From positions 1 to 38,306 of the forward strand of contig SAAL01000029.1 in assembly GCA_009929445.1 (NCBI GenBank): 38,306 nt of DNA, in the 5' to 3' direction. The position numbers and the translations under genes were made by a program. Positions 1 through 8,602 of the stretch are shown one piece after another. Position 1 is the first letter of the stretch. Each line of letters starts with the position of its first letter. Under the pieces are notes generated by a model. That model had not been told where the DNA came from, searched no databases, and worked only from the letters and a program-made list of their open reading frames with translations. This DNA comes from Bacteroidia bacterium (lineage in GTDB: Bacteria > Bacteroidota > Bacteroidia > Bacteroidales > Paludibacteraceae).

Positions 1-759
1 GGTATGACCTTCTCCGAAGTGCGTGAATATCAATATGGCGATGATGTCCGGTCCATCGACTGGAACGTGACTGCCCGTTTTGGTCGTCCGTATATCAAGG
101 TGTTCGAAGAAGAGCGTGAACTCACCGTGATGCTGCTGGTCGATGTTTCGGGAAGTCTCGATTTCGGAACTACGCATCAGTTCAAAAAAGGCATCATCAC
201 CGAAGTTTCGGCTACACTGGCATTTTCAACCATACAGAATAACGATAAAGTAGGAGCCATTTTCTTTTCGGATAAAATCGAAAAATTTATTCCACCGAAA
301 AAAGGGAAAAAACACGTGCTGCACATTATTCGTGAGTTACTGGTTTTCGAACCTGCGAGCAATCAGACCAACATCGGAGAGGCATTGAAATATTTTACCA
401 ACGCCATCAAAAAACGTTCGACGGCATTTATCATTTCTGATTTCATCGATTCGGGATTCGAGCGTACGCTCACCATTGCCAACAACAAGCACGACATAGC
501 AGCCATGCAGGTGTATGATATTCGTGAGGCAGAACTGCCCGACGTAGGCCTCATCAAGGTGAAAGACGCCGAAACCGGCGAACGTATCTGGGTAGATACT
601 TCTGATAAACGTCTCCGTACATCTTATAAACACAAGTGGAACGAACGCCAGCTCGCACTGCAAAAGACTTTCAAGCAATCGGGGGTGGATTCGGTAACCA
701 TGAGCACGAGCGAAGATTATGTACGCGCTTTAATGAAACTTTTCAAGTTGAGAGGGTGA
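1..759 (+). CDS. DUF58 domain protein, 5' end cut by the window edge
   Basis: The reading frame is open from base 1, so only the C-terminal ~252 residues are present. The visible start (FSEVREYQYGDDVRSIDWN) is the hallmark core of DUF58 proteins, which normally has an N-terminal membrane part before it; the Met at base 4 is internal, not a start. A von Willebrand A-like fold follows (LLVDVSGSLDF, then IISDF). In Bacteroidetes this gene usually sits between a MoxR-type AAA+ ATPase and the bat genes, and here the bat genes follow on the same strand. It probably works with a MoxR chaperone lying just outside the window. Its molecular role is not established. Family call is firm; function is inferred from neighbours. 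Confidence 0.93.
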   Translation, partial: GMTFSEVREYQYGDDVRSIDWNVTARFGRPYIKVFEEERELTVMLLVDVSGSLDFGTTHQFKKGIITEVSATLAFSTIQNNDKVGAIFFSDKIEKFIPPKKGKKHVLHIIRELLVFEPASNQTNIGEALKYFTNAIKKRSTAFIISDFIDSGFERTLTIANNKHDIAAMQVYDIREAELPDVGLIKVKDAETGERIWVDTSDKRLRTSYKHKWNERQLALQKTFKQSGVDSVTMSTSEDYVRALMKLFKLRG

Positions 760-1052
760 AATAGTTAGCAGTTTATAGTTTATTATTTACACCAGAACTC
801 TCTGATTACTATCGGGATCAGACTTTTTTTATAAACTTGTCTCGACTTTTTTAAACAATAGAAAACATAGAATAATTTACACTTATTCTCATATTTTCGG
901 AAACATAGAAAAAATATCTTCGATATTTTTAAACTATTGTTTTCGAAGAACATTAAAATAAATATAAAAACTGACAAAATAAGACTATTGTTCTCTATGT
1001 TTTGCAAGTCAAGATGACATCTATAAAAGAAACGAATACATTACTAAATAAA
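760..1052. other. AT-rich gap inside the bat locus with short inverted motifs
   Basis: No gene is visible. A 9-bp hairpin AAAAATATC/GATATTTTT occupies 910-930 with a TTC loop. Short words recur in both orientations: AACAATAG at 854 with its complement CTATTGTT at 934 and 985, and AAACATAG at 863 and 901 with its complement CTATGTTT at 995. A half-copy of the palindrome at 35129 (CTATCGGGA) lies at 809-817. The gap may hold a partial terminator or a second promoter for the downstream bat genes; no consensus promoter was found. Confidence 0.4.
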
Positions 1053-2027
1053 ATGAACAAGTTATTTCGTTTTTGCTTTATTCTCTTCCTGTTTCTTTGT
1101 ACAGAATATACTTCTGCACAGCCTGTTACGGTGAAAGCAAGGATGGATTCCACTCAAATCTGGATAGGCGATCAGACTGCACTTACTTTTGAAGTCGTTC
1201 AGAATAAAGGACAGAAAGTGAAGATGCCTCTTTTTTCGGATACGATAGTAGGCAATCTCGAGATTGTGGAGCAGGCAAAGTCCGATACATTCAACATTGC
1301 CGACGACAAAGTACAGGTGAACGTAAAATACATTGTCACTTCATTCGAAGATTCATTGATTTATGTTCCGCCGTTTCCGTACATCTCCGGGAGCGATACC
1401 TCGTGGTCCAATTCTCTTTCACTCAAGGTAATTCAACCGTTTGTAATCGACTCGACCTCCAACCAACTGGCTGATATCAAGCCCGTTTTCAAGCCGAAAT
1501 TCAACTGGAAGGAATTTGCCAAACAGATGATGCTTGTATTTCTGCTTATTGTGCTGGCGGTGCTGCTTTATTTCCTGGTTAGAAAATATGTAATGCGCAA
1601 GCCCATTCTGAAAACCGAAACCCGCAAAGTGATTATCCCGCCACACGTGGAAGCACTCCAGCGACTGGATAAAATAAGAGAAGAAAAACTCTGGCAAAAA
1701 GGCCGAATGAAGGAATATCATACCGAACTTACTGAAACACTGCGTATTTATATCGAAAGAATGTTCAATATTAACAGCATGGAAATGACTTCTGAAGAAA
1801 TTCTGACTCATACCAGTTTCATGAAAGTCGATAAATCGGGCGCTTACGGAGCATTAAGGCAGATACTTACGCTGGCTGACCTGGTGAAATTCGCTAAATG
1901 GAATCCTTCTCCCAACGACAACGAAATGAGCCTGATGAACGCGTATCTGTTTGTAAATCAAACTAAAGTGGAGGAATTCAGACCATCGGAAAAAATAACC
2001 GATGAAATAAAATTAAATAATGAGTAA
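1053..2027 (+). CDS. bat-operon membrane protein (DUF4381/BatD-like)
   Basis: A 324-residue protein of the bat locus. Visible features: signal peptide (residues 1-22, ending SAQ), a beta-rich extracytoplasmic part to about residue 155, one membrane segment (about 158-176), and a helical cytoplasmic tail. I chose the ATG at 1053 because the signal peptide starts there; an ATG-initiated frame opening at 1002 adds 17 residues that spoil it. The tail (EYHTELTETLRIYIERMF, then MTSEEIL) resembles the C-terminal tail of BatD further down the operon (FYDEVMKAVWTYLSDKL, then LNKENI). A gene at this place is common in Bacteroidetes bat operons and is usually annotated as hypothetical. A scaffold role in the Bat complex is inference. 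Confidence 0.85.
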   Translation: MNKLFRFCFILFLFLCTEYTSAQPVTVKARMDSTQIWIGDQTALTFEVVQNKGQKVKMPLFSDTIVGNLEIVEQAKSDTFNIADDKVQVNVKYIVTSFEDSLIYVPPFPYISGSDTSWSNSLSLKVIQPFVIDSTSNQLADIKPVFKPKFNWKEFAKQMMLVFLLIVLAVLLYFLVRKYVMRKPILKTETRKVIIPPHVEALQRLDKIREEKLWQKGRMKEYHTELTETLRIYIERMFNINSMEMTSEEILTHTSFMKVDKSGAYGALRQILTLADLVKFAKWNPSPNDNEMSLMNAYLFVNQTKVEEFRPSEKITDEIKLNNE

Positions 2028-2042
2028 ATAAATTTCCTAAAA

Positions 2043-2091
2043 ATTGAGTATAGAGTATTGGAAAACAAGTGCTGCTGACTGAAAACTGACA
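2043..2091. repeat. Degenerate 7-bp-period array upstream of batA
   Basis: Seven consecutive heptads can be laid out without a gap: ATTGAGT, ATAGAGT, ATTGGAA, AACAAGT, GCTGCTG, ACTGAAA, ACTGACA. The units are divergent, but their period and sequence style match clearer arrays at 7726-7835 and 33123-33178. Confidence 0.4.
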
Positions 2092-2142
2092 GTGCACCCG
2101 TATGAAACAAACAACTGTTGAACGAAGTATTTTAATAAAAAA

Positions 2143-3126
2143 ATGTCATTTAAGAATCCTGAATATCTGTTTTTACTCCTGCTTTTGCTGCCTATTGTAT
2201 TTTGGTATATCTGGGAGCTGCGAAAGTCCGATGCCAGCATGCAGGTTTCTGCTATCAGCAAGCTGAAAGGATATCCCAAAACGTTGCGGATGAAATTCAG
2301 GCACTTGCCATTCATCCTCAGAACGCTGGCTATCGGTTTGCTTATTGTGGCCATTGCCCGTCCGCAGTCGTCAAGCAACTGGCGTACCGAGAACAAGGAG
2401 GGAATAGACATCATGATGGCGCTGGATATATCCGGAACCATGCAGGCCGAAGACCTCCGGCCGAGCAGACTCGAAGCTGCAAAAAACGTGGCAATCGATT
2501 TTATACAGTCGCGTCCGAATGACAACATCGGTCTGGTGGTTTTTGCTGCCGAAAGTTTTACGCAATGTCCGCTCACCAGCGATCATTCTGTGCTGATTAA
2601 TCTCTTCAATGGTATAAGATACGGACTGATCAATGATGGGACTGCCATCGGACTTGGCCTGGCCAATGCTGTGAGTCGTATTAAGGACAGTAAAGCAAAA
2701 TCAAAAGTGATTATACTGCTTACCGACGGCTCTAATAATCAGGGAGATATTGCACCCATTACTGCAGCCGAAATAGCCAAAACATTCGGTATTCGGGTGT
2801 ATGCCATCGGAGTTGGTTCCCACGGCACAATCAATATGCCCGTACAAACTCCTTTTGGAGTCAGATACCAGCAGGTGGAGTCCGAATTTGACGAAAAAAC
2901 CCTGAAGGATATTGCCGAAATGACTGGCGGACAGTACTTCAGGGCAACTAATAATGCTAAATTAAGAGCTATCTATCAGGAAATTGACCAGCTCGAAAAG
3001 ACAAAGATAAGCGTGAAGGAATTCAGCAATAAAAGCGAATTGTATTTCTTGTTTGCTCTGCTGGCTTTTTTACTATTGTTTGCCGAAAATCTGCTTCGTA
3101 ATACCTGGATGAGAACATTGCCGTAG
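2143..3126 (+). CDS. batA: BatA, von Willebrand A membrane protein
   Basis: A 327-residue protein with the standard BatA layout: N-terminal membrane segment (about 7-25), a second near 57-75, a periplasmic von Willebrand A domain (about 88-290) and a C-terminal membrane anchor (about 303-322). The metal-ion-dependent adhesion site is intact: D95-x-S97-x-T99, the DGT loop near 166-168 and LLTDG with D195. The third MIDAS position is Thr where BatB has Ser. Bat proteins are linked to aerotolerance and envelope stress in Bacteroides, and to virulence in related MoxR-linked loci. The paired vWA proteins BatA and BatB are thought to form a complex with BatC, BatD and BatE. The N-terminal NPEYLFLLLLLLP pattern is shared with BatB. 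Confidence 0.95.
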   Translation: MSFKNPEYLFLLLLLLPIVFWYIWELRKSDASMQVSAISKLKGYPKTLRMKFRHLPFILRTLAIGLLIVAIARPQSSSNWRTENKEGIDIMMALDISGTMQAEDLRPSRLEAAKNVAIDFIQSRPNDNIGLVVFAAESFTQCPLTSDHSVLINLFNGIRYGLINDGTAIGLGLANAVSRIKDSKAKSKVIILLTDGSNNQGDIAPITAAEIAKTFGIRVYAIGVGSHGTINMPVQTPFGVRYQQVESEFDEKTLKDIAEMTGGQYFRATNNAKLRAIYQEIDQLEKTKISVKEFSNKSELYFLFALLAFLLLFAENLLRNTWMRTLP

Positions 3127-3134
3127 ATTTTAGC

Positions 3135-3155
3135 CCCCCTGACTCCCGAAGGGGG
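3135..3155. repeat. C/G-rich hairpin palindrome between batA and batB
   Basis: Perfect arms CCCCCT (3135-3140) and AGGGGG (3150-3155) enclose a 9-base loop (GACTCCCGA), followed by AAAA rather than a T-run. It is thus not a standard plus-strand terminator and looks like a dispersed intergenic palindrome. The rest of the 3127-3305 gap is AT-rich with nothing else recognised. Confidence 0.6.
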
Positions 3156-3305
3156 AAAATTGGGATGGAGATAAAAGTTTTCTTAAAAAAGAAAAGGTGT
3201 AATTTATAATACTTACTGTTGAAAAAATATTAACAAACGCTCATTAATTTCTCCCATCAGTGGTTTGGGTCAAATTTGTTTTCTTCTGATTATTCTAATA
3301 TAAAA

Positions 3306-4331
3306 ATGTTTAGATTTGCACATCCTGAATATCTGTTATTAATCGTACCGGTAGCATTGTTGGTAGGGTTTTTTATTCGTTCCCAGATTTTGAGAATTAA
3401 GAATACCAAACTCTGGGGAAATCCGGATATACTGGATCCGCTCATGCCTAATGTATCCTACGTACGTCCGCAGATAAAATTTTACCTGCAGCTGCTGGTG
3501 TTGATATTGCTGGTGCTGGTACTGGCGCAACCACAGTTTGGTACCAAAGAGGAGAATGTGAAAAAGAAAGGCATAGAAGTAATGATTGCACTCGATGTCT
3601 CCAATTCTATGCTGGCGCAGGATATTCAGCCCAGCCGCCTTCAGAAAGCTCAGCAGATTCTCTCTCAGCTTATCGACCGGATGAAGGATGATAAGGTCGG
3701 GATGATTGTATTTGCCGGAAATGCGTATGTTCAGCTTCCCATTACGACTGATTTTATGGCAGCAAAAATGTTTCTTTCCACTATCAACACCAGCATGGTT
3801 CCGGTGCAGGGAACTTCCATCGGTTCGGCCATCGATTTGGCTATCAAATCATTCGGAGAAAAGAAAACAGATGCCGGAAGAGCAATAATTGTACTCACCG
3901 ATGGCGAAAATCACGAAGACGACGCGGTAGCAGCTGCAAAACTGGCTGCCGACAACGGAATAAAAGTATATGTAGTGGGTATGGGCACGCCCGAAGGTGG
4001 TCCGATTCCCATTGGAGGAACCGTAAGCTTCAAGAAAGACCGCGATGGCAATGTGGTGGTATCCGCACTCAACGAGCAGATGTGCTCAGGTATTGCTCAG
4101 GCAGGCGGCGGACTTTACGTGCGGGCAGATAATTCTGATGCTGCTCTGAAAAGCATCAGCAAACAACTTGATACGCTGGCTACAGCCGACCTCGAGGAAA
4201 AGGTATTCTCGCAGTACAACGAACAATTCCAGTCGTTTGCTATCATTGCACTCATACTTTTGCTTATTGAATTCTTTATTTTCAGCCGAAAAAACAAATG
4301 GCTGAGCCGGATAAGAATATTTGATGTTTAG
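3306..4331 (+). CDS. batB: BatB, von Willebrand A membrane protein
   Basis: A 341-residue paralogue of BatA. It has two N-terminal membrane segments (about 8-25 and 58-75), a vWA domain with intact MIDAS (D97-x-S99-x-S101, the QGTSIG loop, VLTDGENHEDD) and a C-terminal membrane segment before FSRKNKW. The start at 3306 gives MFRFAHPEYLLLI, which aligns with the BatA N-terminus; the frame opens upstream at 3276 but those ten residues look non-coding. Family knowledge places it in the inner membrane with its vWA domain outside the cytoplasm. It follows batA after a 179-nt gap, so a separate promoter is possible. Confidence 0.95.
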   Translation: MFRFAHPEYLLLIVPVALLVGFFIRSQILRIKNTKLWGNPDILDPLMPNVSYVRPQIKFYLQLLVLILLVLVLAQPQFGTKEENVKKKGIEVMIALDVSNSMLAQDIQPSRLQKAQQILSQLIDRMKDDKVGMIVFAGNAYVQLPITTDFMAAKMFLSTINTSMVPVQGTSIGSAIDLAIKSFGEKKTDAGRAIIVLTDGENHEDDAVAAAKLAADNGIKVYVVGMGTPEGGPIPIGGTVSFKKDRDGNVVVSALNEQMCSGIAQAGGGLYVRADNSDAALKSISKQLDTLATADLEEKVFSQYNEQFQSFAIIALILLLIEFFIFSRKNKWLSRIRIFDV

Positions 4332-4333
4332 AA

Positions 4334-4347
4334 CTCAAAACTCAGAA
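4334..4347. repeat. Two heptads between batB and batC
   Basis: CTCAAAA and CTCAGAA lie in tandem in the 23-nt gap; on the minus strand they read TTCTGAG and TTTTGAG, resembling the heptads at 7726-7760. This is short, and is listed only because the same words recur in longer arrays. Confidence 0.3.
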
Positions 4348-4354
4348 CTAAACT

Positions 4355-5041
4355 ATGAAGTTTTTCCAATACATATCTTTTTTGCTGTTGTTATTTCCTT
4401 TGTCAGTGATAGCTCAAAAGGAGAGTGACGATATACGTGCCGGAAACAGGCTATACAAGGAAAAAAAATATACCGAAGCCGAAATTGAATATCGAAAGGC
4501 ACTGCAAAAAAACAACAAATCATTTGAAGCGAACTATAATCTCGGAAATGCACTTTTCAGACAGGGTAAATACGATAAAGCATTCGAGCACTACAAAAAT
4601 GCATTACCACTTGCTTCCGACAAACAAAAAACAGCGTATGATTTTCACAATCTTGGCAATACATTCATGTCGGGTGGAAAAATAGAGGAAGCTATTTCGG
4701 CTTATAAAACGGCGTTGAAAAATAATCCGAAAGACAATGAAACCCGTTACAACTTGGCTTACGCAATGTCGCAACTGAAAAAACAGCAGCAAGATCAAAA
4801 TCAAAATCAAAACGACAACGGCAACGATAAAGATCAGAATCAAAATCAGGATAACGAAAAACAACAACCTAAGAATAATCCGGATAAAAAGGAGGAACAG
4901 CCTCAGCCTCAACAGCCTCAAATGTCGAAAGAAAACGCTCAACAGATACTGGAAGCATTGCAGCAAGACGAACTGGATACACAGGAAAAAGCTAAAAACG
5001 CACAGAAACGTACGGTCAGAAAGACGGATAAAGACTGGTAA
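4355..5041 (+). CDS. batC: BatC, TPR protein with Q/N-rich linker
   Basis: A 228-residue exported protein. Signal peptide 1-20 (ends VIAQ), then about three tetratricopeptide repeats from 25 to 142 (NYNLGNALFRQGKYDKAFEHY is a typical unit), then a strongly Gln/Asn/Lys-rich low-complexity stretch (about 148-200), and a short helix ending in KDW. That C-terminal KDW ending is common in BatC proteins. TPRs usually mediate protein binding, so BatC is taken to bridge BatA/BatB and BatE. It is 23 nt behind batB and 77 nt ahead of batD, consistent with one transcript. Confidence 0.93.
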   Translation: MKFFQYISFLLLLFPLSVIAQKESDDIRAGNRLYKEKKYTEAEIEYRKALQKNNKSFEANYNLGNALFRQGKYDKAFEHYKNALPLASDKQKTAYDFHNLGNTFMSGGKIEEAISAYKTALKNNPKDNETRYNLAYAMSQLKKQQQDQNQNQNDNGNDKDQNQNQDNEKQQPKNNPDKKEEQPQPQQPQMSKENAQQILEALQQDELDTQEKAKNAQKRTVRKTDKDW

Positions 5042-5118
5042 TTTTTCTGAAAACCAGCCAGGAAATATTGGCATCCGCGGATTACAGCGAAGAAAAATAA
5101 ACGAAGAATTCAAAAAAA

Positions 5119-6942
5119 ATGAAAAGAGTATTATTCATACTATCGGTCTTGGCATGGATGGCCGGATGGAACGTAAACGCTCAGGATGAAGTGGAGTTTA
5201 CTGCATCTGCTCCTGATGTTGCCTATATCGACACTCCCTTTCAGCTCATTTACTCTGTAAATTCTTCCGCCAAAGATCTTCAGGCACCTGATTTTCAGTT
5301 TTTTGAAATACTCGCAGGACCTTTTGAGTCCAGGAGTTCATACACTCAAATTGTAAATGGCAAACGATCTGCATCTACCAGTCTTTCCTATACATTCACC
5401 CTGATGCCCTCAAAGGCCGGAACATTCAAAATTCCGGGAGCAAGCATCGTAGTGGACGGGAAAAAGATCCATTCCAATGATCTGACCATCCGGGTAGAAA
5501 ACGCTGAAAAAAACGCCACGCAACAAACTCAGGGCGGCGCTGCTACAGGTGGCACTACGCAGCGTGTGACGGGCGAAAGTATTTTTGTCCGCACCATTGT
5601 TTCAAAAACAAATATCTACGAGCAGGAAGCTATTTCCGTTACCTATAAACTTTATACGCTGCTGGATGTGGCTCAGTTTACCGGAGCTAAACTCCCTGAT
5701 TTTAACGGATTTCTGAAACAGGACATCGAGCAATCGCAAAACAAACAGCTTTCTGCCGAAACTTACAAAGGCCGGAGTTACGGCACTGTAGTGCTTTACC
5801 AGGCTGTTTTATTTCCACAGCATACGGGTGAAATTGAAATCGGAAAAGCCAGTTTCACGGCACTCATCCGACTCCAGAACAAAGCGCAGGTACGCAGCAT
5901 CTTCGACGATTTCTTCGACTCCTATACATACGTGGAAAGGACTCTCACCGCACCGGCTGTAACAGTACGGGTCAACGAATTGCCCCTCGGAGGTAAACCT
6001 GCCACATTTTCGGGAGCCGTTGGCAATTTTAATCTCACTTCTACACTGAGCTCCGGCAATCTGAAAACCAACGAAGCTGCCACCATTAAAGTGGTCATTT
6101 CCGGCAACGGTAACATGAAACTGCTGAAAAATCCTGAAATAAAATTCCCGGATGGATTTGAAGTTTATGATCCGAAAGTGGACAACAGTTTCAGCACCGG
6201 TTCGGGAGGAGTTTCGGGTACCAAAACCATCGAATACATGTTCATTCCCCGTCGATCTGGGAAATATGATATTCCTTCGGCCGAATTATCCTATTTCGAT
6301 TTGAATAACAGAACCTATCGTACATTGCGTACACCGCCTTACAAAATCAATGTGACCAAAGGCGAAGGAGGAGAAACCGTGGTGGAAAACTTCACGGGGA
6401 AGGAAGAAGTCACTCAGATAGCAAAAGATATCCGATACATCTATACAGGCAAAATCGAAATAAAACCCGAATCCCGACCCTGGTTCGGTACAATGCCTTT
6501 TTGGACGGTATTTCTTATCCCGCTCATACTGGCTGGCATTTTGTTTGTTTATTTAAGAAAAATGGCAAAAGAAAATGCAAATCTTGATTTTGTGAAAACC
6601 AAAAAAGCAAATAAAGTGGCTCAGAAGCGACTCAATCTTGCTCACAAATTCCTCTCGGAAGGAAAGAAAAATCAATTCTATGATGAAGTGATGAAAGCCG
6701 TATGGACTTACTTGTCCGATAAGTTGTCGATTCCGGTTGCTGAACTGAACAAGGAAAATATTCGTTTCAAAATGGAAGCGAAAGGTATTGAAACAGATTT
6801 GATTGAGGATTTTACCAACATCCTCCATACGTGTGAGTATGCAAGCTACGCACCCGGGTCAGGTCAGCTGGAGATGGGCAATTTCTACCAGGAAACTGTA
6901 GAAGCCATAAGCAAAGTGGAAGAACATTTTAAGAAAAAATAA
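5119..6942 (+). CDS. batD: BatD, oxygen-tolerance membrane protein
   Basis: A 607-residue protein, typical length for Bacteroidetes BatD. Signal peptide about 1-21 (WMAGWNVNAQ), a long beta-rich periplasmic part with repeated Ig-like segments, a membrane segment (about 453-475, FWTVFLIPLILAGILFVYL) and a cytoplasmic tail of ~130 residues. The tail contains FYDEVMKAVWTYLSDKLSIP and resembles the tail of the protein at 1053-2027. Low-complexity Gly/Thr-rich residues around 132-150 separate the first periplasmic domains. It stops 1 nt before batE, so the two are almost certainly translationally coupled. Biochemical role unknown; aerotolerance is the family assignment. Confidence 0.95.
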   Translation: MKRVLFILSVLAWMAGWNVNAQDEVEFTASAPDVAYIDTPFQLIYSVNSSAKDLQAPDFQFFEILAGPFESRSSYTQIVNGKRSASTSLSYTFTLMPSKAGTFKIPGASIVVDGKKIHSNDLTIRVENAEKNATQQTQGGAATGGTTQRVTGESIFVRTIVSKTNIYEQEAISVTYKLYTLLDVAQFTGAKLPDFNGFLKQDIEQSQNKQLSAETYKGRSYGTVVLYQAVLFPQHTGEIEIGKASFTALIRLQNKAQVRSIFDDFFDSYTYVERTLTAPAVTVRVNELPLGGKPATFSGAVGNFNLTSTLSSGNLKTNEAATIKVVISGNGNMKLLKNPEIKFPDGFEVYDPKVDNSFSTGSGGVSGTKTIEYMFIPRRSGKYDIPSAELSYFDLNNRTYRTLRTPPYKINVTKGEGGETVVENFTGKEEVTQIAKDIRYIYTGKIEIKPESRPWFGTMPFWTVFLIPLILAGILFVYLRKMAKENANLDFVKTKKANKVAQKRLNLAHKFLSEGKKNQFYDEVMKAVWTYLSDKLSIPVAELNKENIRFKMEAKGIETDLIEDFTNILHTCEYASYAPGSGQLEMGNFYQETVEAISKVEEHFKKK

Positions 6943-6943
6943 A

Positions 6944-7711
6944 ATGAAACGTATCTATGTATTTTTCTGTTTTGTTTTGATTATCACTGTTACATTACAG
7001 GCACAAGACAGTATTTCATCTGAAAACAAAAACATACAGATGGCAAATCAACTGTACAAAAAGAGTCAGTACGCTGATGCTGCCAGACTTTATGAAAATG
7101 AACTGAAAAAGGGAGTTGCTGCTGAACTTTACTATAATCTGGGCAATAGTTATTACAAATCCAACGAAATAGGGATGGCAATCCTGAATTACGAAAGAGC
7201 GCTCCGGCTCGATCCGGATTACGAAGATGCCCGCTACAACCTGAAAATTGCAGAAAGTAAAATTGTTGACAACGTAAATTCCACTCCCACTTTCTTTGTA
7301 AAACGTCTCTTTAATGCGCTTATAACTTCAAACACTTCCAATCACTGGACTGTCATCAGTTTTGTCTGTTTTATTGTCGCGTTGGTGCTATTTTTCTTTT
7401 TTGTGTTTTCGCGCAACAGAAGAAACCGTAAGTACGGATTTTTTGGCATGTTTCTTTTTGCCGGATTGTTTGTCACAGCACTTATTTTCTCGGGAATCAG
7501 GAAAGATCAGTTTCTGAATCGCAACGAAGCCATCGTGATGAGTGGAGCCGTTACAGCCAAAAGTTCGCCCGACAAAAGCGGCACTGATATCTTTCAGTTG
7601 CACGAAGGAACCAAAGTGTTGGTTAAAAGCACCTTGTCGGGATGGACTGAGATTACCCTCGAAAACGGAGCCGTAGGATGGGTGGAAGAAAGCGCTATTG
7701 CAAGAATATAG
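6944..7711 (+). CDS. batE: BatE, TPR and SH3-like membrane protein
   Basis: A 255-residue protein. Signal peptide 1-20, two TPR units (about 30-105: YNLGNSYYKSNEIGMAILNYERAL), two membrane segments (about 132-152 and 165-180) and a C-terminal bacterial SH3-like domain (about 195-250, ending GAVGWVEESAIARI). This is the standard BatE layout and closes the bat operon; the start codon is 1 nt after the batD stop. SH3-like domains often bind peptidoglycan or peptides, so a cell-wall contact is plausible but unproven. No terminator hairpin with a T-run follows directly. Confidence 0.93.
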   Translation: MKRIYVFFCFVLIITVTLQAQDSISSENKNIQMANQLYKKSQYADAARLYENELKKGVAAELYYNLGNSYYKSNEIGMAILNYERALRLDPDYEDARYNLKIAESKIVDNVNSTPTFFVKRLFNALITSNTSNHWTVISFVCFIVALVLFFFFVFSRNRRNRKYGFFGMFLFAGLFVTALIFSGIRKDQFLNRNEAIVMSGAVTAKSSPDKSGTDIFQLHEGTKVLVKSTLSGWTEITLENGAVGWVEESAIARI

Positions 7712-7725
7712 ATTTGAGTTTCGAG

Positions 7726-7766
7726 TTCTGTGTTCTGTATTCTGTGTTCTGTGTTCTGTGTTCTAA
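7726..7766. repeat. Heptanucleotide tandem array TTCTGTG
   Basis: Units are TTCTGTG (7726), TTCTGTA (7733), TTCTGTG (7740, 7747, 7754), then degenerate TTCTAAA (7761). Four of six units are identical, with a strict 7-bp period. It lies in the batE to PAP2 gap, 15 nt ahead of a second array with related units. Confidence 0.85.
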
Positions 7767-7780
7767 ATTGAAGGCATGCT

Positions 7781-7835
7781 TTCTAATTTCTAATTTCTAA
7801 TTTCTAATTTCTAATTTTTAATTTTTAATTTCTAA
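7781..7835. repeat. Heptanucleotide tandem array TTCTAAT
   Basis: Five perfect TTCTAAT units, two TTTTAAT, then TTCTAA, all on a 7-bp period. It ends 14 nt before two palindromes. A nearly identical eight-unit array occurs 25 kb away at 33123-33178. Confidence 0.9.
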
Positions 7836-7848
7836 CCGGCCATAGGCC

Positions 7849-7879
7849 CCGACATATCGGCCTGCCTGCCGCAGGCAGG
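7849..7879. repeat. Paired palindromes before the PAP2 gene
   Basis: CCGACATATCGG (7849-7860) is a 4-bp-arm palindrome. It abuts a 9-bp-arm palindrome, CCTGCCTGC-C-GCAGGCAGG (7861-7879). There is no T-run, so a terminator role is unlikely on either strand. It looks like a dispersed intergenic repeat of the kind seen in Bacteroidetes genomes. Confidence 0.7.
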
Positions 7880-7918
7880 GATAAACCAGGCAAGCATTTA
7901 ACTTACAAAAAACGCCTT

Positions 7919-8575
7919 ATGATAGAAATTCTCGATAACCTGGACAAACAATGGCTGCTGGCTTTGAATAACGATTATTCCGTTTTTTGGGACGGAATCA
8001 TGTTCGCTTTCAGCGAAAAAATCACCTGGATACCGCTGTACATTTCTATGATTTACGTCATCTACAGGCGTTGGAAAAAGGAGTCGTGGTGGCTAATCCT
8101 GGCGTTGATACTGAGTGTGGTTTTTGCCGATCAGATTGCTTCAGGCATTCTCAAAGACTGGGTGGCGCGTCTCAGACCGAGCCATGATCCGTCTCTGGCA
8201 GGTCAGGTAGTGCTTGTCAACGGCTATAAAAGTGGGCTTTACGGTTTTGTATCCTCTCATGCTGCCAATTCTTTTGCTTTGGCACTGCTTTCTTCCTTAT
8301 TTTTCCGAAACAGGATTTTCACTGTTTTTATTTTTCTGTGGGCTTTTATCAACGCATATTCGCGCATTTACCTGGGTGTGCATTATCCGGGCGATGTACT
8401 GGGAGGTGCTTTGGTTGGGGTTTTTGTGGCAGTTGTTTTATTCCTGTTACTAAAAAAAATCCGTCCGCCTTTGTTTGCGGAGTACCGCACCGGTGAAATT
8501 AAATACATGATTCCTGTTTGGATTTTTCTTGTTACCTGTGTCGGGTTGATTGGATACAGCGTTTGGTTTTTTTAA
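7919..8575 (+). CDS. PAP2-family membrane phosphatase
   Basis: A 218-residue multi-pass protein with the three phosphatase signature motifs: K79-x6-R86-P87, S113-H114 within VSSHAANSFA (usual form PSGH; the first residues deviate), and SR149-x5-H155-x3-D159 within SRIYLGVHYPGD. H155 is the expected nucleophile, with H114 as acid/base. Five or six hydrophobic segments surround them, as in undecaprenyl-diphosphate or phosphatidylglycerophosphate phosphatases; which lipid it uses cannot be read from sequence. It stands alone, with a terminator hairpin starting 37 nt after its stop, now inside the direct repeat flanking the insertion sequence. Confidence 0.9.
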   Translation: MIEILDNLDKQWLLALNNDYSVFWDGIMFAFSEKITWIPLYISMIYVIYRRWKKESWWLILALILSVVFADQIASGILKDWVARLRPSHDPSLAGQVVLVNGYKSGLYGFVSSHAANSFALALLSSLFFRNRIFTVFIFLWAFINAYSRIYLGVHYPGDVLGGALVGVFVAVVLFLLLKKIRPPLFAEYRTGEIKYMIPVWIFLVTCVGLIGYSVWFF

Positions 8576-8602
8576 AGAAAACTCACTTATTCACCGAGAA
8601 TT

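Noticed and set aside
7781-7835. CRISPR array
   Set aside because: The repeats are directly tandem 7-mers without unique spacers, and no cas gene is present.
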